Below are positions 16,783 to 26,079 of a DNA stretch of 53,436 nucleotides, piece after piece. The DNA is from Asaia bogorensis (lineage in GTDB: Bacteria; Pseudomonadota; Alphaproteobacteria; Acetobacterales; Acetobacteraceae), in contig CALQTN020000026.1 in NCBI GenBank assembly GCA_943333505.2, positions 1 through 53,436 on the forward strand, read 5' to 3'. Below the pieces are notes generated by a model. That model was not told where the DNA came from. It searched no databases and saw only the letters and a program-made list of their open reading frames with translations. Made by a program: the position numbers and the translations under genes. Within the stretch, counting starts at the first letter, position 1, and the number at the start of each line of letters is the position of its first letter.

Positions 16783-18609
16783 GTGCCGAACAGCAACGCG
16801 CCGACCAAGATGACCGACATGGTGGCGATGCGCGACGGCGTCCGCCTCGCCACCGACATGTATTTCCCGGCCGGGCATGGGCGTTTCCCGGTGGTGCTGG
16901 AACGCACCCCCTATGGCCGCGACCTGATCAGCCGCAGCGAACGCACGGCCGCCAATGCCACGCCGCTGACCCGTGCCGAACTCGCCAAGGTTTTCACCGA
17001 TGCCGGCTACGCGGTGGTGTTCCAGGATAATCGCGGGCGCCATGGCAGTGCCGGCCGCTTCGTCAAATACCTGTCGGACGGCGAGGATGGCTTTGATCTT
17101 TGCACCTGGCTGGTGGCCCAGCCCTGGTGCGACGGGCGGATTTGTACGATGGGCCTGTCTTATGCGGCCCACACCCAGGTGGCGCTCGGCTGCCTCGATG
17201 CCCCTGGCGTGGTGGCGCAGATTATGGATTGCGGCGGTTTCGCCAATGCCTGGACCGGCGGCATCCGCCAGTACGGCGCGTTTGAGATGAAGCAGGCGAC
17301 CTGGGCATTGAAGCAGGCGGTGCTGTCGCCGGAAGCGACGGCCGATCCGGTGATGAAAGCCGGGCTGGAAGACGAGGACATCCTGGACTGGTTCCAGCGC
17401 CTGCCGTGGTTCCCTGGCCATTCGCCGCTGCGGCATCACCCGGATTACGAGGCGTATCTGTTCGAGCAATGGCGCCACGGGGTTTTCGGCCCGTTCTGGC
17501 AACAGCTTGGCATCTGGGCGGAAGGGTTTTACGCGCGCTACGTCGCCGCCGATTGCGTGCATTTGTCGAGCTGGTTTGATCCGTACGCGCAGACCGCTGC
17601 CACCAATTATATCGGCCTGAAAGCTGCCGGGCGAGGCCCGCAACGGCTGATCCTGGGACCGTGGACCCATGGCGATCGCAGCCTGACCCGGTTCGGCGAT
17701 GTCGAATTCGGCCCTGATGCGACACTCGATAGCTGGGCGGGGGACTGGATGCAGTACCGCCTGCGCCATTTCGACAGCGTGATCCATGGGCGCGCCAATG
17801 ATGAACCCGCGGTTCGGGTGTTCGTGATGGGTGGCGGCAGCGGCCGCCGCGACGCGGCTGGGCATCTGCAACATGGCGGGCGCTGGCTCAGCCTGTCCGA
17901 TTGGCCGCCGCCGGCGATGGAGCCGACGCCGTGGCATCTGCACGGCGATGGCGTGCTGTCCCCCGACATGCCGGCAAAGAACGCCACCCCGGTTGCCTAT
18001 GATTTTGACCCTGCCCACCCGGTACCGACCGTCGGCGGCAATTTCAGCAGCCTCGACCCGGTCGCCTATGCCGGGACCTGGAACCAGGTCGAGGCGCCGG
18101 AGTTCTTCGGCTGCACCGCCCCGTTCCTGCCGCTGTCATCACGGGCCGACGTACTGGCGTTCCAGTCCGCGCCGCTGGCTGGACCTGTGCAGATCGCGGG
18201 TCCGATCGAGGTCACCCTATGGGTTTCAACCGACGGCCCAGACACTGATTTCACCGCCAAGCTGATCGATGTTCACCCGCCAAGCGCCGACTACCCGCAA
18301 GGCTACGCCATGCTGCTCACCGACAGCATCATCCGCCTGCGCTATGTCGAAGACCCGACCCAGGAACGTTTCCGCCAAGCTGGTGAGGTGGTGAAAGCGG
18401 TGCTGACTTTGCCGCCGGTGGCTAATTTATTCACCCCAGGCCATCGCATCCGGCTGGATGTATCATCATCGAACTTCCCCAAGTTTGACGTGAACCCCAA
18501 TACCGGCGAACCGGAAGGCTATGCCCGCCGCCGTCGCGTCGCGGTCAATTCCGTCTATGTGGACGCCAACCGGCCGAGCCACCTGCTGCTTCCCATCCTG
18601 CCGCTTTGA
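16783..18609 (+). CDS. CocE/NonD family serine hydrolase (X-Pro dipeptidyl-peptidase fold)
   Basis: A 608-residue alpha/beta hydrolase with a GTG start behind a GGGGGAAG site. It opens MVAMRDGVRLATDMYFPAG and carries VLERTPYGRD and VVFQDNRGRHGSAG. The nucleophile elbow is GLSYAAHTQ, with Ser126. A C-terminal jelly-roll domain holds VTLWVSTDGPDTDFTAKLID and IRLDVSSSNFPKFDVNPNTG. Family members hydrolyse esters or amides such as cocaine, acyl-amino acids or X-Pro peptides. There is no signal peptide. It is followed 12 bases later by the AhpD-like gene, so the two probably share a transcript. Confidence 0.9.
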   Translation: MPNSNAPTKMTDMVAMRDGVRLATDMYFPAGHGRFPVVLERTPYGRDLISRSERTAANATPLTRAELAKVFTDAGYAVVFQDNRGRHGSAGRFVKYLSDGEDGFDLCTWLVAQPWCDGRICTMGLSYAAHTQVALGCLDAPGVVAQIMDCGGFANAWTGGIRQYGAFEMKQATWALKQAVLSPEATADPVMKAGLEDEDILDWFQRLPWFPGHSPLRHHPDYEAYLFEQWRHGVFGPFWQQLGIWAEGFYARYVAADCVHLSSWFDPYAQTAATNYIGLKAAGRGPQRLILGPWTHGDRSLTRFGDVEFGPDATLDSWAGDWMQYRLRHFDSVIHGRANDEPAVRVFVMGGGSGRRDAAGHLQHGGRWLSLSDWPPPAMEPTPWHLHGDGVLSPDMPAKNATPVAYDFDPAHPVPTVGGNFSSLDPVAYAGTWNQVEAPEFFGCTAPFLPLSSRADVLAFQSAPLAGPVQIAGPIEVTLWVSTDGPDTDFTAKLIDVHPPSADYPQGYAMLLTDSIIRLRYVEDPTQERFRQAGEVVKAVLTLPPVANLFTPGHRIRLDVSSSNFPKFDVNPNTGEPEGYARRRRVAVNSVYVDANRPSHLLLPILPL

Positions 18610-18621
18610 AGGACTCCCAAG

Positions 18622-19197
18622 ATGCCGCAACCCGATCATATTTCCGTGCTTGGCGTGCCCGACCCGACCGGGCTTGATGACGACCTGAAGGCAATCTGGG
18701 CGAAATGCGTGGAGAAACTCGGCTTTGTGCCGAATGTATTCTCGACCTACAGCCTCAAACCGCAGCGCCTGCGCAACTTCATGGCGATGTATAATGAGAT
18801 TATGTTGGCCAAATCCGGCCTGACCAAGCTGGAACGCGAGATGATCGCGGTCGTCGTGTCATCGGCCAATCGCTGCTATTACTGCCTGGTTGCCCATGGC
18901 GCTGCGGTGCGGATGATGTCGGGCGATGCGGAACTCGGGGAAATGATGGCGCTGAATTACCGGGTGGCCAAGATCGATCCACGCCAGCGGGCGATGCTGG
19001 ATTTCACCTGGAAGCTGACCACAACCCCCAATCTGGTGGACGACGCGGACCGCGACGGGCTGCGGGCGCATGGTTTGAGCAACGATGATATTTTCGATCT
19101 TGCCGAGACTGTGGCGTTTTTTAATCTGTCCAACCGGATGGCTTCGGCGACCGACATGATGCCGAACCGGGAGTATCATGGGGCACAAAGGCCTTAA
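18622..19197 (+). CDS. Carboxymuconolactone decarboxylase / AhpD-like peroxidase-related protein
   Basis: A 191-residue helical protein of the AhpD-like group. KLGFVPNVFSTYSLKP precedes the core LTKLEREMIAVVVSSANRCYYCLVAHG, with a CxxC redox pair and a downstream His as in AhpD. The C-terminus has DIFDLAETVAFFNLSNRMA. Such proteins reduce peroxides or relay thiol reducing power, though many are uncharacterised. The stop codon leads directly into a family A palindrome. Confidence 0.85.
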   Translation: MPQPDHISVLGVPDPTGLDDDLKAIWAKCVEKLGFVPNVFSTYSLKPQRLRNFMAMYNEIMLAKSGLTKLEREMIAVVVSSANRCYYCLVAHGAAVRMMSGDAELGEMMALNYRVAKIDPRQRAMLDFTWKLTTTPNLVDDADRDGLRAHGLSNDDIFDLAETVAFFNLSNRMASATDMMPNREYHGAQRP

Positions 19198-19241
19198 GGA
19201 AGGTCTTCTTTGTTTGAAAACAAAGAAGCAAAAAAACTTCC
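19198..19241. repeat. T/A-rich palindromic repeat, family A copy 2
   Basis: Outer arms around GGAAG and CTTCC enclose perfect inner arms CTTCTTTGTT (19205-19214) and AACAAAGAAG (19219-19228), followed by AAAAAAACTTCC as in copy 1. Same orientation as copy 1. It lies immediately after the AhpD-like gene, a position that suits a terminator. Confidence 0.75.
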
Positions 19242-19280
19242 GACTTGGGCTCCGAGTGCGCACGAGCAGCGGTGCGCCAT

Positions 19281-19322
19281 GGATAAAAAGTTTTTTTGGT
19301 TTTTTTTGTTCACAAAAAGAAC
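19281..19322. repeat. T/A-rich palindromic repeat, family A copy 3 (inverted)
   Basis: GGATAAAAAGTTTTTTTGG leads into a T run and TTGTTCACAAAAAGAA. This is the reverse orientation of copies 1 and 2 and nearly the same as copy 4. It lies 26 bases upstream of the semialdehyde dehydrogenase start. Copies 2 and 3 lie head to head, about 40 bases apart, in a 150-base spacer. Confidence 0.75.
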
Positions 19323-19347
19323 GGCTTACTTTTCGAGGATTTCCTAA

Positions 19348-20808
19348 ATGCTCACTCTAAAAGACCCCACTCTGCTCCGCCAAGCCAACTACATCGACGG
19401 CAAATGGGTCCAGGCCGATAGCGGCGCCACGCTCAAGGTCCACAACCCCTCAACCGGCGCGCTGGTGGGTGAGGTCCCGGCACTCGGCACCGCCGAAACC
19501 CGGCGCGCGATCGAAGCCGCCCATCGTGCCCAGCCCGCATGGCGTGCATTATTGGCCAAGGAACGCGCCGCCATCATCCGCCGTTTGTTCGACCTGATGA
19601 TCGCCAACACTGACGACCTCGCCATCATCATGACCGCCGAGCAGGGCAAACCGCTCGCCGAAAGCCGCGGCGAGATCGCCTATGCGGCGAGCTTCCTCGA
19701 ATGGTTTTCCGAAGAAGCCAAGCGCGTCTATGGCGACACCATTCCGCAAAACGCCAAGGGGCGGCGGATTATCGTCACCAAGGAACCGATCGGGGTGTTC
19801 GCCGCCATCACGCCGTGGAATTTCCCGGCTGCGATGATCACCCGCAAAACCGGGCCTGGCTGGGCGGCGGGCTGCACCGGGGTGATCCGTCCGGCGAGCC
19901 AGACGCCGTTTTCCGCGCTGGCCATCGCGGTACTTGCCGAACGCGCCGGCATGCCGGCCGGGGTTTGCAACGTCATCACCGGGCCGTCCGGACCAATGGG
20001 CGCGGAACTGACGTCCAACCCCTTGATCCGCAAACTGACGTTTACCGGCAGCACCGAAGTGGGCGCGAAACTGCTCGCCGCCTGTGCCCCGACAGTGAAG
20101 AAAACCAGCATGGAATTGGGCGGCAACGCGCCGTTCATTGTGTTCGATGATGCCGACCTCGATGCGGCCGTGATCGGCGCGATGGCCAGCAAGTATCGCA
20201 ACACCGGCCAGACCTGCGTCTGTGCCAACCGCATGTTGGTGCAGGACGGGGTGTACGATGCTTTTACCGCCAAGCTGCAAACGGCGGTCGAAGCACTCAA
20301 AGTCGGTGACGGCATGGAGCCGGATGTTACCCAGGGGCCGTTGATCAACGCCGAAGCGGTCGCCAAGGTCGAGGAGCACATCGCCGACGCGCTTGCCCGC
20401 GGCGCCCGGGTGGTCACTGGCGGCGCCCGTCATGCGCGTGGCGGCACTTTCTTCCAGCCGACCCTGCTCGCCGATGTCCCGCACGACGCGCTGATTTTCC
20501 GCGAGGAAACCTTCGGTCCGGTCGCGCCACTGTTCCGCTTCAAGACCGAGGCCGAGGCCATCGCTTTGGCCAACGACACCGAATTCGGTCTGGCGAGCTA
20601 TTTCTATGCCCGCGACGTCGGTCGGATTTTTCGGGTTGCTGAGGCGTTGGAATACGGCATGATCGGCATCAATGAGGGCATCATCTCGACCGAGGTGGCG
20701 CCGTTCGGCGGGGTGAAATCATCGGGTCTGGGCCGCGAAGGCTCCCACCAGGGCATCGATGAGTATTTGGAAATCAAATACCTAGCCATCGGCGGCATCG
20801 GCACCTGA
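19348..20808 (+). CDS. gabD: NAD(P)-dependent succinate-semialdehyde dehydrogenase
   Basis: A 486-residue aldehyde dehydrogenase of the GabD type. It has EQGKPLAESRGEIAYAASF, FAAITPWNFP, the glutamate motif MELGGNAPF (Glu256), and the catalytic cysteine in NTGQTCVCANR (Cys290), which is the GabD signature context. It oxidises succinate semialdehyde to succinate in GABA or related breakdown. One oddity is that the normally invariant lysine of the KPAS motif, which contacts the coenzyme, is arginine (Arg181 in VIRPASQTP), and the preceding GPGWAAGCTG also departs from the usual GPALAAG. The gene is bracketed by family A palindromes on both sides. Confidence 0.9.
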   Translation: MLTLKDPTLLRQANYIDGKWVQADSGATLKVHNPSTGALVGEVPALGTAETRRAIEAAHRAQPAWRALLAKERAAIIRRLFDLMIANTDDLAIIMTAEQGKPLAESRGEIAYAASFLEWFSEEAKRVYGDTIPQNAKGRRIIVTKEPIGVFAAITPWNFPAAMITRKTGPGWAAGCTGVIRPASQTPFSALAIAVLAERAGMPAGVCNVITGPSGPMGAELTSNPLIRKLTFTGSTEVGAKLLAACAPTVKKTSMELGGNAPFIVFDDADLDAAVIGAMASKYRNTGQTCVCANRMLVQDGVYDAFTAKLQTAVEALKVGDGMEPDVTQGPLINAEAVAKVEEHIADALARGARVVTGGARHARGGTFFQPTLLADVPHDALIFREETFGPVAPLFRFKTEAEAIALANDTEFGLASYFYARDVGRIFRVAEALEYGMIGINEGIISTEVAPFGGVKSSGLGREGSHQGIDEYLEIKYLAIGGIGT

Positions 20809-20825
20809 GCGCGTCCACCACTAAC

Positions 20826-20870
20826 GGATAAAAAGTTTTTTTGGGTCTTTTTGTTCACAAAAAGAACTTC
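20826..20870. repeat. T/A-rich palindromic repeat, family A copy 4 (inverted)
   Basis: GGATAAAAAGTTTTTTTGGG, then TCTTTTTGTTCACAAAAAGA and ACTTC. The self-complementary core is CTTTTTGTTCACAAAAAG. It lies between the semialdehyde dehydrogenase and glutathione reductase genes, in the same orientation as copy 3. It ends about 18 bases before the start of the reductase gene, whose GGAG site follows directly. Confidence 0.8.
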
Positions 20871-20887
20871 TTTCTTGGAGACCTCTC

Positions 20888-22255
20888 ATGTCCTACGACT
20901 TCGACCTCTTCGTCATCGGCGGTGGCTCCGGCGGCGTTCGCTGCGCTCGCATCGCGGCCAGCCATGGCGCCCGCGTTGGCGTGGCGGAGGAACGTTTCTG
21001 GGGCGGCACCTGCGTCAATATCGGCTGCGTGCCGAAAAAGTTGCTGGTGATGGCGAGCGAGTATGGCGCGGGTCTGCAAGACAGTGTCGGCTTCGGCTGG
21101 GATGTGGCGCCGGCCAAACACAACTGGGCCGCTTTGATTGCGGCGAAGGACACAGAAATTGACCGGCTGCAGGCGATCTACAAGCGCATGATGGATGGCG
21201 CCGGCTGCACCGTGTTTGACGCCCGTGCCAGGCTGGTCGATGCGCACACGATTTCCGTCGGCGGCAAGACCGTCACCGCCGACCGCATTGTGATCGCCAC
21301 GGGTGGCCGGCCGACCCGGCCGGACTTTCCTGGTTCGGAACACTGCATTATTTCCGATGATGCGTTCTATTTGCCCGAATTGCCGCCGCGCATCGCCATC
21401 CTCGGCGGCGGATACATCGCGGTGGAATTCGCCGGCATTTTCGCGGGCTTGGGCGCCAAGGTCGATCTGATCTTCCGCCAGCCCTTGCCGTTGCGTGGGT
21501 TTGACGAAGACATGCGCACCGCGCTCGATGAATCCTTGCAGGCACAGGGGATCAACCTGATCCGCGAAGCCCATGTCGCTAGCATCGATGCGCATAAGCG
21601 CATCACCCTGACCGATGGACGGGTGATCGAAACCGATCTGGTGTTCGCAGCCCTCGGCCGCCACGCTTACACCCAGGACCTCGGGCTGGAAGACGCCGGC
21701 GTGCTGACCAAGAAGAATGGCGCAATTGCGGTGGATGCCGAAAGCGGCACCTCGCAGGCCAATATCTTCGCCATTGGTGACGTGACCGACCGGATGAACC
21801 TCACCCCGGTTGCCATTGCGGAAGGCCATTCGCTCGCCGAGCGGCTCTATGGCGCCGGCCCGCGCAAATGGCACCTCGACCGGGTGGCGACGGCGGTGTT
21901 CAGTTCGCCGCCGATCGGCACGGTCGGCTTGACCGAAGCCGAAGCCGCCGCCGAGGGCCCGGCCGATATTTACGTGGCCCGCTTCACCCCGATGCGCCAC
22001 ACGCTTTCCGGCCGCGCCCGCAAGACCACGATGAAGCTGATCGTCGATCAGGCGAGCCAGCGCGTGGTTGGCGCGCATATGCTGGGCGAGGATGCACCGG
22101 AGATTATCCAGGGCCTGTCGATTGCGATCAATGCCGGGGCAACCAAGGCGGATTTCGACCGCACGGTCGGCATTCACCCGACCGCCGGTGAAGAATTCGT
22201 GACCATGCGGACGCGGACCAGGGTCGCCGGGGAGCGCGCGTTGGTGGCGGAGTAG
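20888..22255 (+). CDS. gor: Glutathione-disulfide reductase
   Basis: A 455-residue class I pyridine nucleotide-disulfide oxidoreductase. The FAD motif VIGGGSGGVRCAR is near the N-terminus, and the redox-active disulfide is Cys42/Cys47 in GGTCVNIGCVPKK. The NAD(P)H-binding motif is AILGGGYIAVEFAGI, followed by FAIGDVTDRMNLTP, and the active-site pair is HPTAGEEF. It reduces glutathione disulfide with NADPH in the cytosol. The GGAG site just before the ATG is clear. The start lies only 17 bases after a family A palindrome. Confidence 0.92.
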   Translation: MSYDFDLFVIGGGSGGVRCARIAASHGARVGVAEERFWGGTCVNIGCVPKKLLVMASEYGAGLQDSVGFGWDVAPAKHNWAALIAAKDTEIDRLQAIYKRMMDGAGCTVFDARARLVDAHTISVGGKTVTADRIVIATGGRPTRPDFPGSEHCIISDDAFYLPELPPRIAILGGGYIAVEFAGIFAGLGAKVDLIFRQPLPLRGFDEDMRTALDESLQAQGINLIREAHVASIDAHKRITLTDGRVIETDLVFAALGRHAYTQDLGLEDAGVLTKKNGAIAVDAESGTSQANIFAIGDVTDRMNLTPVAIAEGHSLAERLYGAGPRKWHLDRVATAVFSSPPIGTVGLTEAEAAAEGPADIYVARFTPMRHTLSGRARKTTMKLIVDQASQRVVGAHMLGEDAPEIIQGLSIAINAGATKADFDRTVGIHPTAGEEFVTMRTRTRVAGERALVAE

Positions 22256-22260
22256 GGGGC

Positions 22261-22304
22261 GATCATCATTCGTTCAATCGGCGTCGATTGGACAAATGAT
22301 GATC
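22261..22304. repeat. CATCATCC-type hairpin, family B copy 1
   Basis: Near-complementary 20-base arms (22261-22280 and 22285-22304) with a four-base loop start six bases after the glutathione reductase stop. They are followed by GTGAAAACAA, which also follows copy 3 at 29278. It is likely a terminator or mobile palindrome. The rest of the spacer to 22527 holds no clear gene. Confidence 0.75.
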
Positions 22305-22527
22305 GTGAAAACAAGACGACCGATCAAGCTCGTCATCGTCGGCCCCGGCGCCCAACAAGATGACCTAGCACAATATGTCAGGACCGGGCTCGGCGACATT
22401 CCGATCGCGCCGTCATGCTGTAAATAGCCGTCCGGTCTCCGCCGCCCACCACCCATGCACCCCCCCCGTTCCCTCCGCCCCCCAAATCGTCGTAGTTTCC
22501 CGCCACAAGTCGCGGAGAAACGCCAAA

Positions 22528-23907
22528 ATGCCCACCAACTGGTCGCCGGAATCCTGGCGCGCCCTGCCGATCAAGCAAATGCCGACCTATCCGGACGGCG
22601 AGAAGCTCGCCGCCATGGAGGCCAAATTGCGCCTCTATCCACCGCTGGTGTTCGCCGGTGAAGCCCGTCGCCTCAAGGCCTCGCTCGCCGAAGTTGCCGA
22701 AGGCCGCGCCTTCGTCCTGCAAGGCGGCGACTGCGCGGAAAGCTTCCAGGACTTCACCGCCAACGTCATCCGCGACAGCTTCCGCGTCCTGCTGCAAATG
22801 GCTGTCGTGCTGACCTTTGGCGCCGGCGTGCCGGTGGTCAAAATGGGCCGCATGGCCGGCCAGTTTGCCAAACCGCGCAGCAGTGACACCGAAACCATCG
22901 GCGGCGAGACCCTGCCGAGCTATCGTGGCGACATCATCAACGGCCCGGGCTTCGATGCGGCGTCCCGCATCCCCGATCCGGCGCGGATGGAAACCGGCTA
23001 TTTCCAGTCGGCTGGATCGCTCAACCTGCTGCGCGCTTTTGCCACCGGCGGCTATTCGGATCTGCACGAAGTCCATCGCTGGAACCTCGAATTCGCCGCC
23101 CGGTCGCCACTCGCGGCGCGCTACCAGGATTTGGCGTCACGCATCGACGAAACCCTCGCCTTCATGGCCGCCTGCGGGATGACCAGCGCATCCACCCCGC
23201 AAATCCGCGAGACTGATTTCTACACCAGCCACGAAGCGCTGCTGCTGCCGTATGAACAGGCGTTGACCCGGGTCGATTCGACCTCCGGCGACTGGTACGC
23301 GTGCTCGGCGCATTTCCTCTGGATCGGCGACCGCACCCGCCAGCCCGATCACGCCCATGTCGAATTCCTGCGCGGGGTGAAAAACCCGCTCGGCCTCAAG
23401 GTCGGGCCGACCACCAGCGTGGATGATCTGCTGCAGCTGATTGATCTGCTCAACCCCACCAACGAAGCTGGCCGATTGACCCTGATCAGCCGGATGGGCG
23501 CCGACAAGGTCGAAACCCTGCTGGCGCCGCTGGTCCGCGCGGTCAAGCGGGCTGGCAAGAAAGTGGTGTGGCTGTGCGACCCGATGCACGGCAACACCAT
23601 CAGTACAGCGAACAAAACCAAGACCCGCAGCTTCGATGCAATCCTGGGTGAGGTCAGCGGCTTCTTCAACGTCCATGCCGCCGAGGGCACCTGGGCCGGC
23701 GGTGTGCATGTCGAAATGACGGGCCGCGAGGTTACCGAATGCATCGGCGGCGCGCATCAATTGTCCGAAGCCGATCTTGCCGACCGGTATGAAACCTTCT
23801 GCGACCCGCGCCTCAACGCCGAACAATCCCTCGAACTCGCCTTTCTGGTGTCGGAGGAACTGAAACGCCGCCGGGACTTCACCCCGCTCGCCGCCGCGGC
23901 GCAGTAG
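22528..23907 (+). CDS. Class II 3-deoxy-7-phosphoheptulonate (DAHP) synthase
   Basis: A 459-residue plant-type (class II) DAHP synthase. It begins with the canonical [20 protein letters not shown], then [33 protein letters not shown] and [11 protein letters not shown]. The C-terminal metal- and substrate-binding parts are [12 protein letters not shown] and [19 protein letters not shown]. It condenses phosphoenolpyruvate and erythrose 4-phosphate in the first shikimate step. ATG 22528 is chosen because the upstream frame is not conserved-looking and GGAG lies just upstream. The nicotinate phosphoribosyltransferase gene starts four bases after its stop. Confidence 0.95.
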   Translation: MPTNWSPESWRALPIKQMPTYPDGEKLAAMEAKLRLYPPLVFAGEARRLKASLAEVAEGRAFVLQGGDCAESFQDFTANVIRDSFRVLLQMAVVLTFGAGVPVVKMGRMAGQFAKPRSSDTETIGGETLPSYRGDIINGPGFDAASRIPDPARMETGYFQSAGSLNLLRAFATGGYSDLHEVHRWNLEFAARSPLAARYQDLASRIDETLAFMAACGMTSASTPQIRETDFYTSHEALLLPYEQALTRVDSTSGDWYACSAHFLWIGDRTRQPDHAHVEFLRGVKNPLGLKVGPTTSVDDLLQLIDLLNPTNEAGRLTLISRMGADKVETLLAPLVRAVKRAGKKVVWLCDPMHGNTISTANKTKTRSFDAILGEVSGFFNVHAAEGTWAGGVHVEMTGREVTECIGGAHQLSEADLADRYETFCDPRLNAEQSLELAFLVSEELKRRRDFTPLAAAAQ

Positions 23908-23911
23908 GACC

Positions 23912-25054
23912 GTGGACACTCTGGCGGCAGACATCGCCGCGCGCACCGATGTCTATTTCAACCGCACCCGCCAGGTGGTGCAGCGCTTCGGCGATCAACG
24001 GGTTACCTACGCGGTGTTCCTGCGGCGGCCGGTGGTGTCCGCGCCAAGGCTGATGCTCGACTGGATCCAGGCGGTGGCAACCGAGCGGGGAACCTCGTTC
24101 GACATTGACGTCACCCATCCGGAGGGCAGCTGGACGGGCGCGGGGGAGCCGTTGGTCTATATCAGCGGTAGTTTCGCGCTGCTGTCCGATCTTGAAACCA
24201 TCATGCTGCAAAAGATCGGCCCGGCCTGCGTTGCCGCCCATAATGCCTATCAGATGTGTCTGTCGCTGCCTGGAGTTGCCTTTCTCGCGATGGATGCCCG
24301 CCATTGCGCCGGGGCGGAAATGCAGGAGATGATGGCGTATGGTGCCTCGGTCGGCAGTGCTGCCGCGCAGCGTGAAGGCGCCAAGGGCTTCGTCGGCAAC
24401 GCCAACGATGGCACCGCACATTGGTACGGTGGCAAACTCGGCATGGGCACCATGCCACATGCCCTGATCGGCTACGCAGGCACCACGGTGCGCGCCGCTG
24501 AAATGTTCCACGAAACCTTCCCCGATGAAGTGCTGACCGTGCTGGTCGATTATTTCGGTCGGGAAGTGACCGATGGCTTGGCGGTCTGTGAACGCTTCCC
24601 CGAACTCGCGCGCGCCGGGCGGATGCAGGTCCGGCTTGATACCCATGGCGGGCGCTTCCTCGAAGGGCTCGATCCGGCGGAGAGCTACGCCGTGCTTGAG
24701 CGTCACGCCCCGGGCGCGATCCGCCGTTACCGCAGCGATACAGAATTGCGTTACTTGATCGGCACCGGGGTGTCGGCCGCCGCGATCTGGCGGATGCGCG
24801 AGGCACTCGATGCGGCCGGGTTCCCGCTGGTGCGGATTGTCGCATCATCCGGCTTTGGGGTGGATAAATGCCGGGTGATGGCCGATGCCAAGGCGCCGGT
24901 CGACGTTGTCGGCACCGGGAGCTTCATCCCCGATACCTGGACCGAAACCTACGCGACCGCCGATATCGTGGAATATGGCGGCACCCCGATGGTCAAGGTC
25001 GGGCGTGAATTCCTGCTGCGGCGCAACGGGGATCGCAAGAAGCCACTCGGATAA
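23912..25054 (+). CDS. Nicotinate phosphoribosyltransferase family protein
   Basis: A 380-residue type II phosphoribosyltransferase-fold protein of the NAPRTase group, with a GTG start four bases after the DAHP synthase stop. Recognisable parts are ARTDVYFNRTRQVVQRFG, MDARHCAGAEMQEM, GTMPHALIG and IVASSGFGVDKCRVM with GTGSFIPD. It would form nicotinate mononucleotide from nicotinate and PRPP in NAD salvage. It is shorter and more divergent than E. coli PncB, so a quinolinate-type or other base specificity cannot be excluded. A perfect hairpin follows the stop. Confidence 0.8.
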   Translation: MDTLAADIAARTDVYFNRTRQVVQRFGDQRVTYAVFLRRPVVSAPRLMLDWIQAVATERGTSFDIDVTHPEGSWTGAGEPLVYISGSFALLSDLETIMLQKIGPACVAAHNAYQMCLSLPGVAFLAMDARHCAGAEMQEMMAYGASVGSAAAQREGAKGFVGNANDGTAHWYGGKLGMGTMPHALIGYAGTTVRAAEMFHETFPDEVLTVLVDYFGREVTDGLAVCERFPELARAGRMQVRLDTHGGRFLEGLDPAESYAVLERHAPGAIRRYRSDTELRYLIGTGVSAAAIWRMREALDAAGFPLVRIVASSGFGVDKCRVMADAKAPVDVVGTGSFIPDTWTETYATADIVEYGGTPMVKVGREFLLRRNGDRKKPLG

Positions 25055-25056
25055 AG

Positions 25057-25094
25057 CATCATCCGTTCAAACCGAGCCGTTTGAACGGATGATG
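25057..25094. terminator. Perfect 16-bp hairpin between convergent genes, family B copy 2
   Basis: Arms 25057-25072 and 25079-25094 are perfectly complementary (CATCATCCGTTCAAAC), with a six-base loop. The hairpin sits in the 50-base space between the convergent nicotinate phosphoribosyltransferase and Bug-protein genes, as a bidirectional terminator would. It shares the CATCATCC...GGATGATG pattern with 22261 and 29234. Confidence 0.8.
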
Positions 25095-25104
25095 GCGAAC
25101 GCAA

Positions 25105-26079
25105 TCAATCCAGGGTGATCTTCGCGTCTGCGATGAGCTTGGCGTTGACCGCGGAATCCTGCGCCAGATAGGCGCCCATGTCGTCCGGATTCTGCAACGG
25201 AACCACCACGTTGATCGCCTGCATGCGGGCTTTCATGTCGTCGGTCGCCGCGATTTCGTTGACCTTCAGGTTGAAGGCGGCGATGATCTCTTTCGGCGTG
25301 TTGGCTGGCGCCCACACGGAATACCATACCGGCACATCGACACCCGTATACCCGGCCTCGACCAGGGTCGGCACGGCGGGGAAATCCGGATGGCGGGTCG
25401 GGTTGTTGATGTTCAGCAGCTTCAGCTTGCCGCTTTTCACGTGTGGGATGACGTTGATCTCATTCATCAACTGCACATTGCCCGCGAGCAGGTCGTTCAA
25501 CGCATCGGCGCTGCCACGATAAGGTACGTGCAGAATGTCGATACCGGCTGCGGCTTTTAGTGCCTCGATACGCATATGGGTCGAGGTGCCAGGACCGGCC
25601 GAGCCGAACGCCAGCTTGCCAGGGTTTTTCTTGGCGTAAGCCACCAGTTCCGCGATCGTATTAATGCCCAGCGACGGAATAATGGTGAAGCCGCACACCA
25701 GATCGCCGACCCGGCACACCGGTGCCAAGTCCTTGAACGGATTATAGGTCACCTTGCGCAAATGCGGCAGCACGGTCAGCGGTGCACTCGGCGTCAGCAG
25801 GAACGTATAGCCATCCGCTGCTGACTTGGCCACGGCTTCAACCCCGATCGCGCCCGATGCGCCACCGCGGTTGTCGATCACGAACGGATGTCCGAACGCC
25901 TGGCCGAGCTTGTCGGCCCACGGGCGGCCAATGAAATCGGTTGCCCCGCCCGGAGCATAAGGAAGAATGAGCTTTACCGGCTTGGTTGGCCAGGCCGCTT
26001 GGGCCTGAGTGGCACGGGCACCGAGCACGGCGGGCGCGGCAAGACCTAGCATTGAAGTGACCAATGTCCGACGTTGCAT
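25105..26079 (-). CDS. Bug-family tripartite tricarboxylate transporter substrate-binding protein
   Basis: A 324-residue periplasmic binding protein. The N-terminus MQRRTLVTSMLG and following AAPAVLGARATQAQA form a signal peptide (Tat-like RR, but without a full motif). The mature start AWPTKPVKLILPYAPGGATD is the Bug-family signature, followed by PFVIDNRGGASGAIGVEAVA and GTSTHMRIEALKAAAGIDIL. These proteins capture carboxylates or similar small molecules for Tct-type transporters. It is divergent from the second Bug gene (26266) and would share the 186-base intergenic region with it. The ligand is unknown. Confidence 0.9.
   Translation of the reverse strand: MQRRTLVTSMLGLAAPAVLGARATQAQAAWPTKPVKLILPYAPGGATDFIGRPWADKLGQAFGHPFVIDNRGGASGAIGVEAVAKSAADGYTFLLTPSAPLTVLPHLRKVTYNPFKDLAPVCRVGDLVCGFTIIPSLGINTIAELVAYAKKNPGKLAFGSAGPGTSTHMRIEALKAAAGIDILHVPYRGSADALNDLLAGNVQLMNEINVIPHVKSGKLKLLNINNPTRHPDFPAVPTLVEAGYTGVDVPVWYSVWAPANTPKEIIAAFNLKVNEIAATDDMKARMQAINVVVPLQNPDDMGAYLAQDSAVNAKLIADAKITLD

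Noticed and set aside
16024-18018. 664-codon minus-strand ORF opposite the metallopeptidase and CocE hydrolase genes
   Set aside because: It is antisense to two clear genes, rich in Arg/His/Pro, and shows no recognisable domain: a GC-rich shadow.
22296-22427. A 43-codon ORF in the spacer before the DAHP synthase gene
   Set aside because: Its start lies inside the family B hairpin and it has no visible ribosome-binding site; probably a chance frame.
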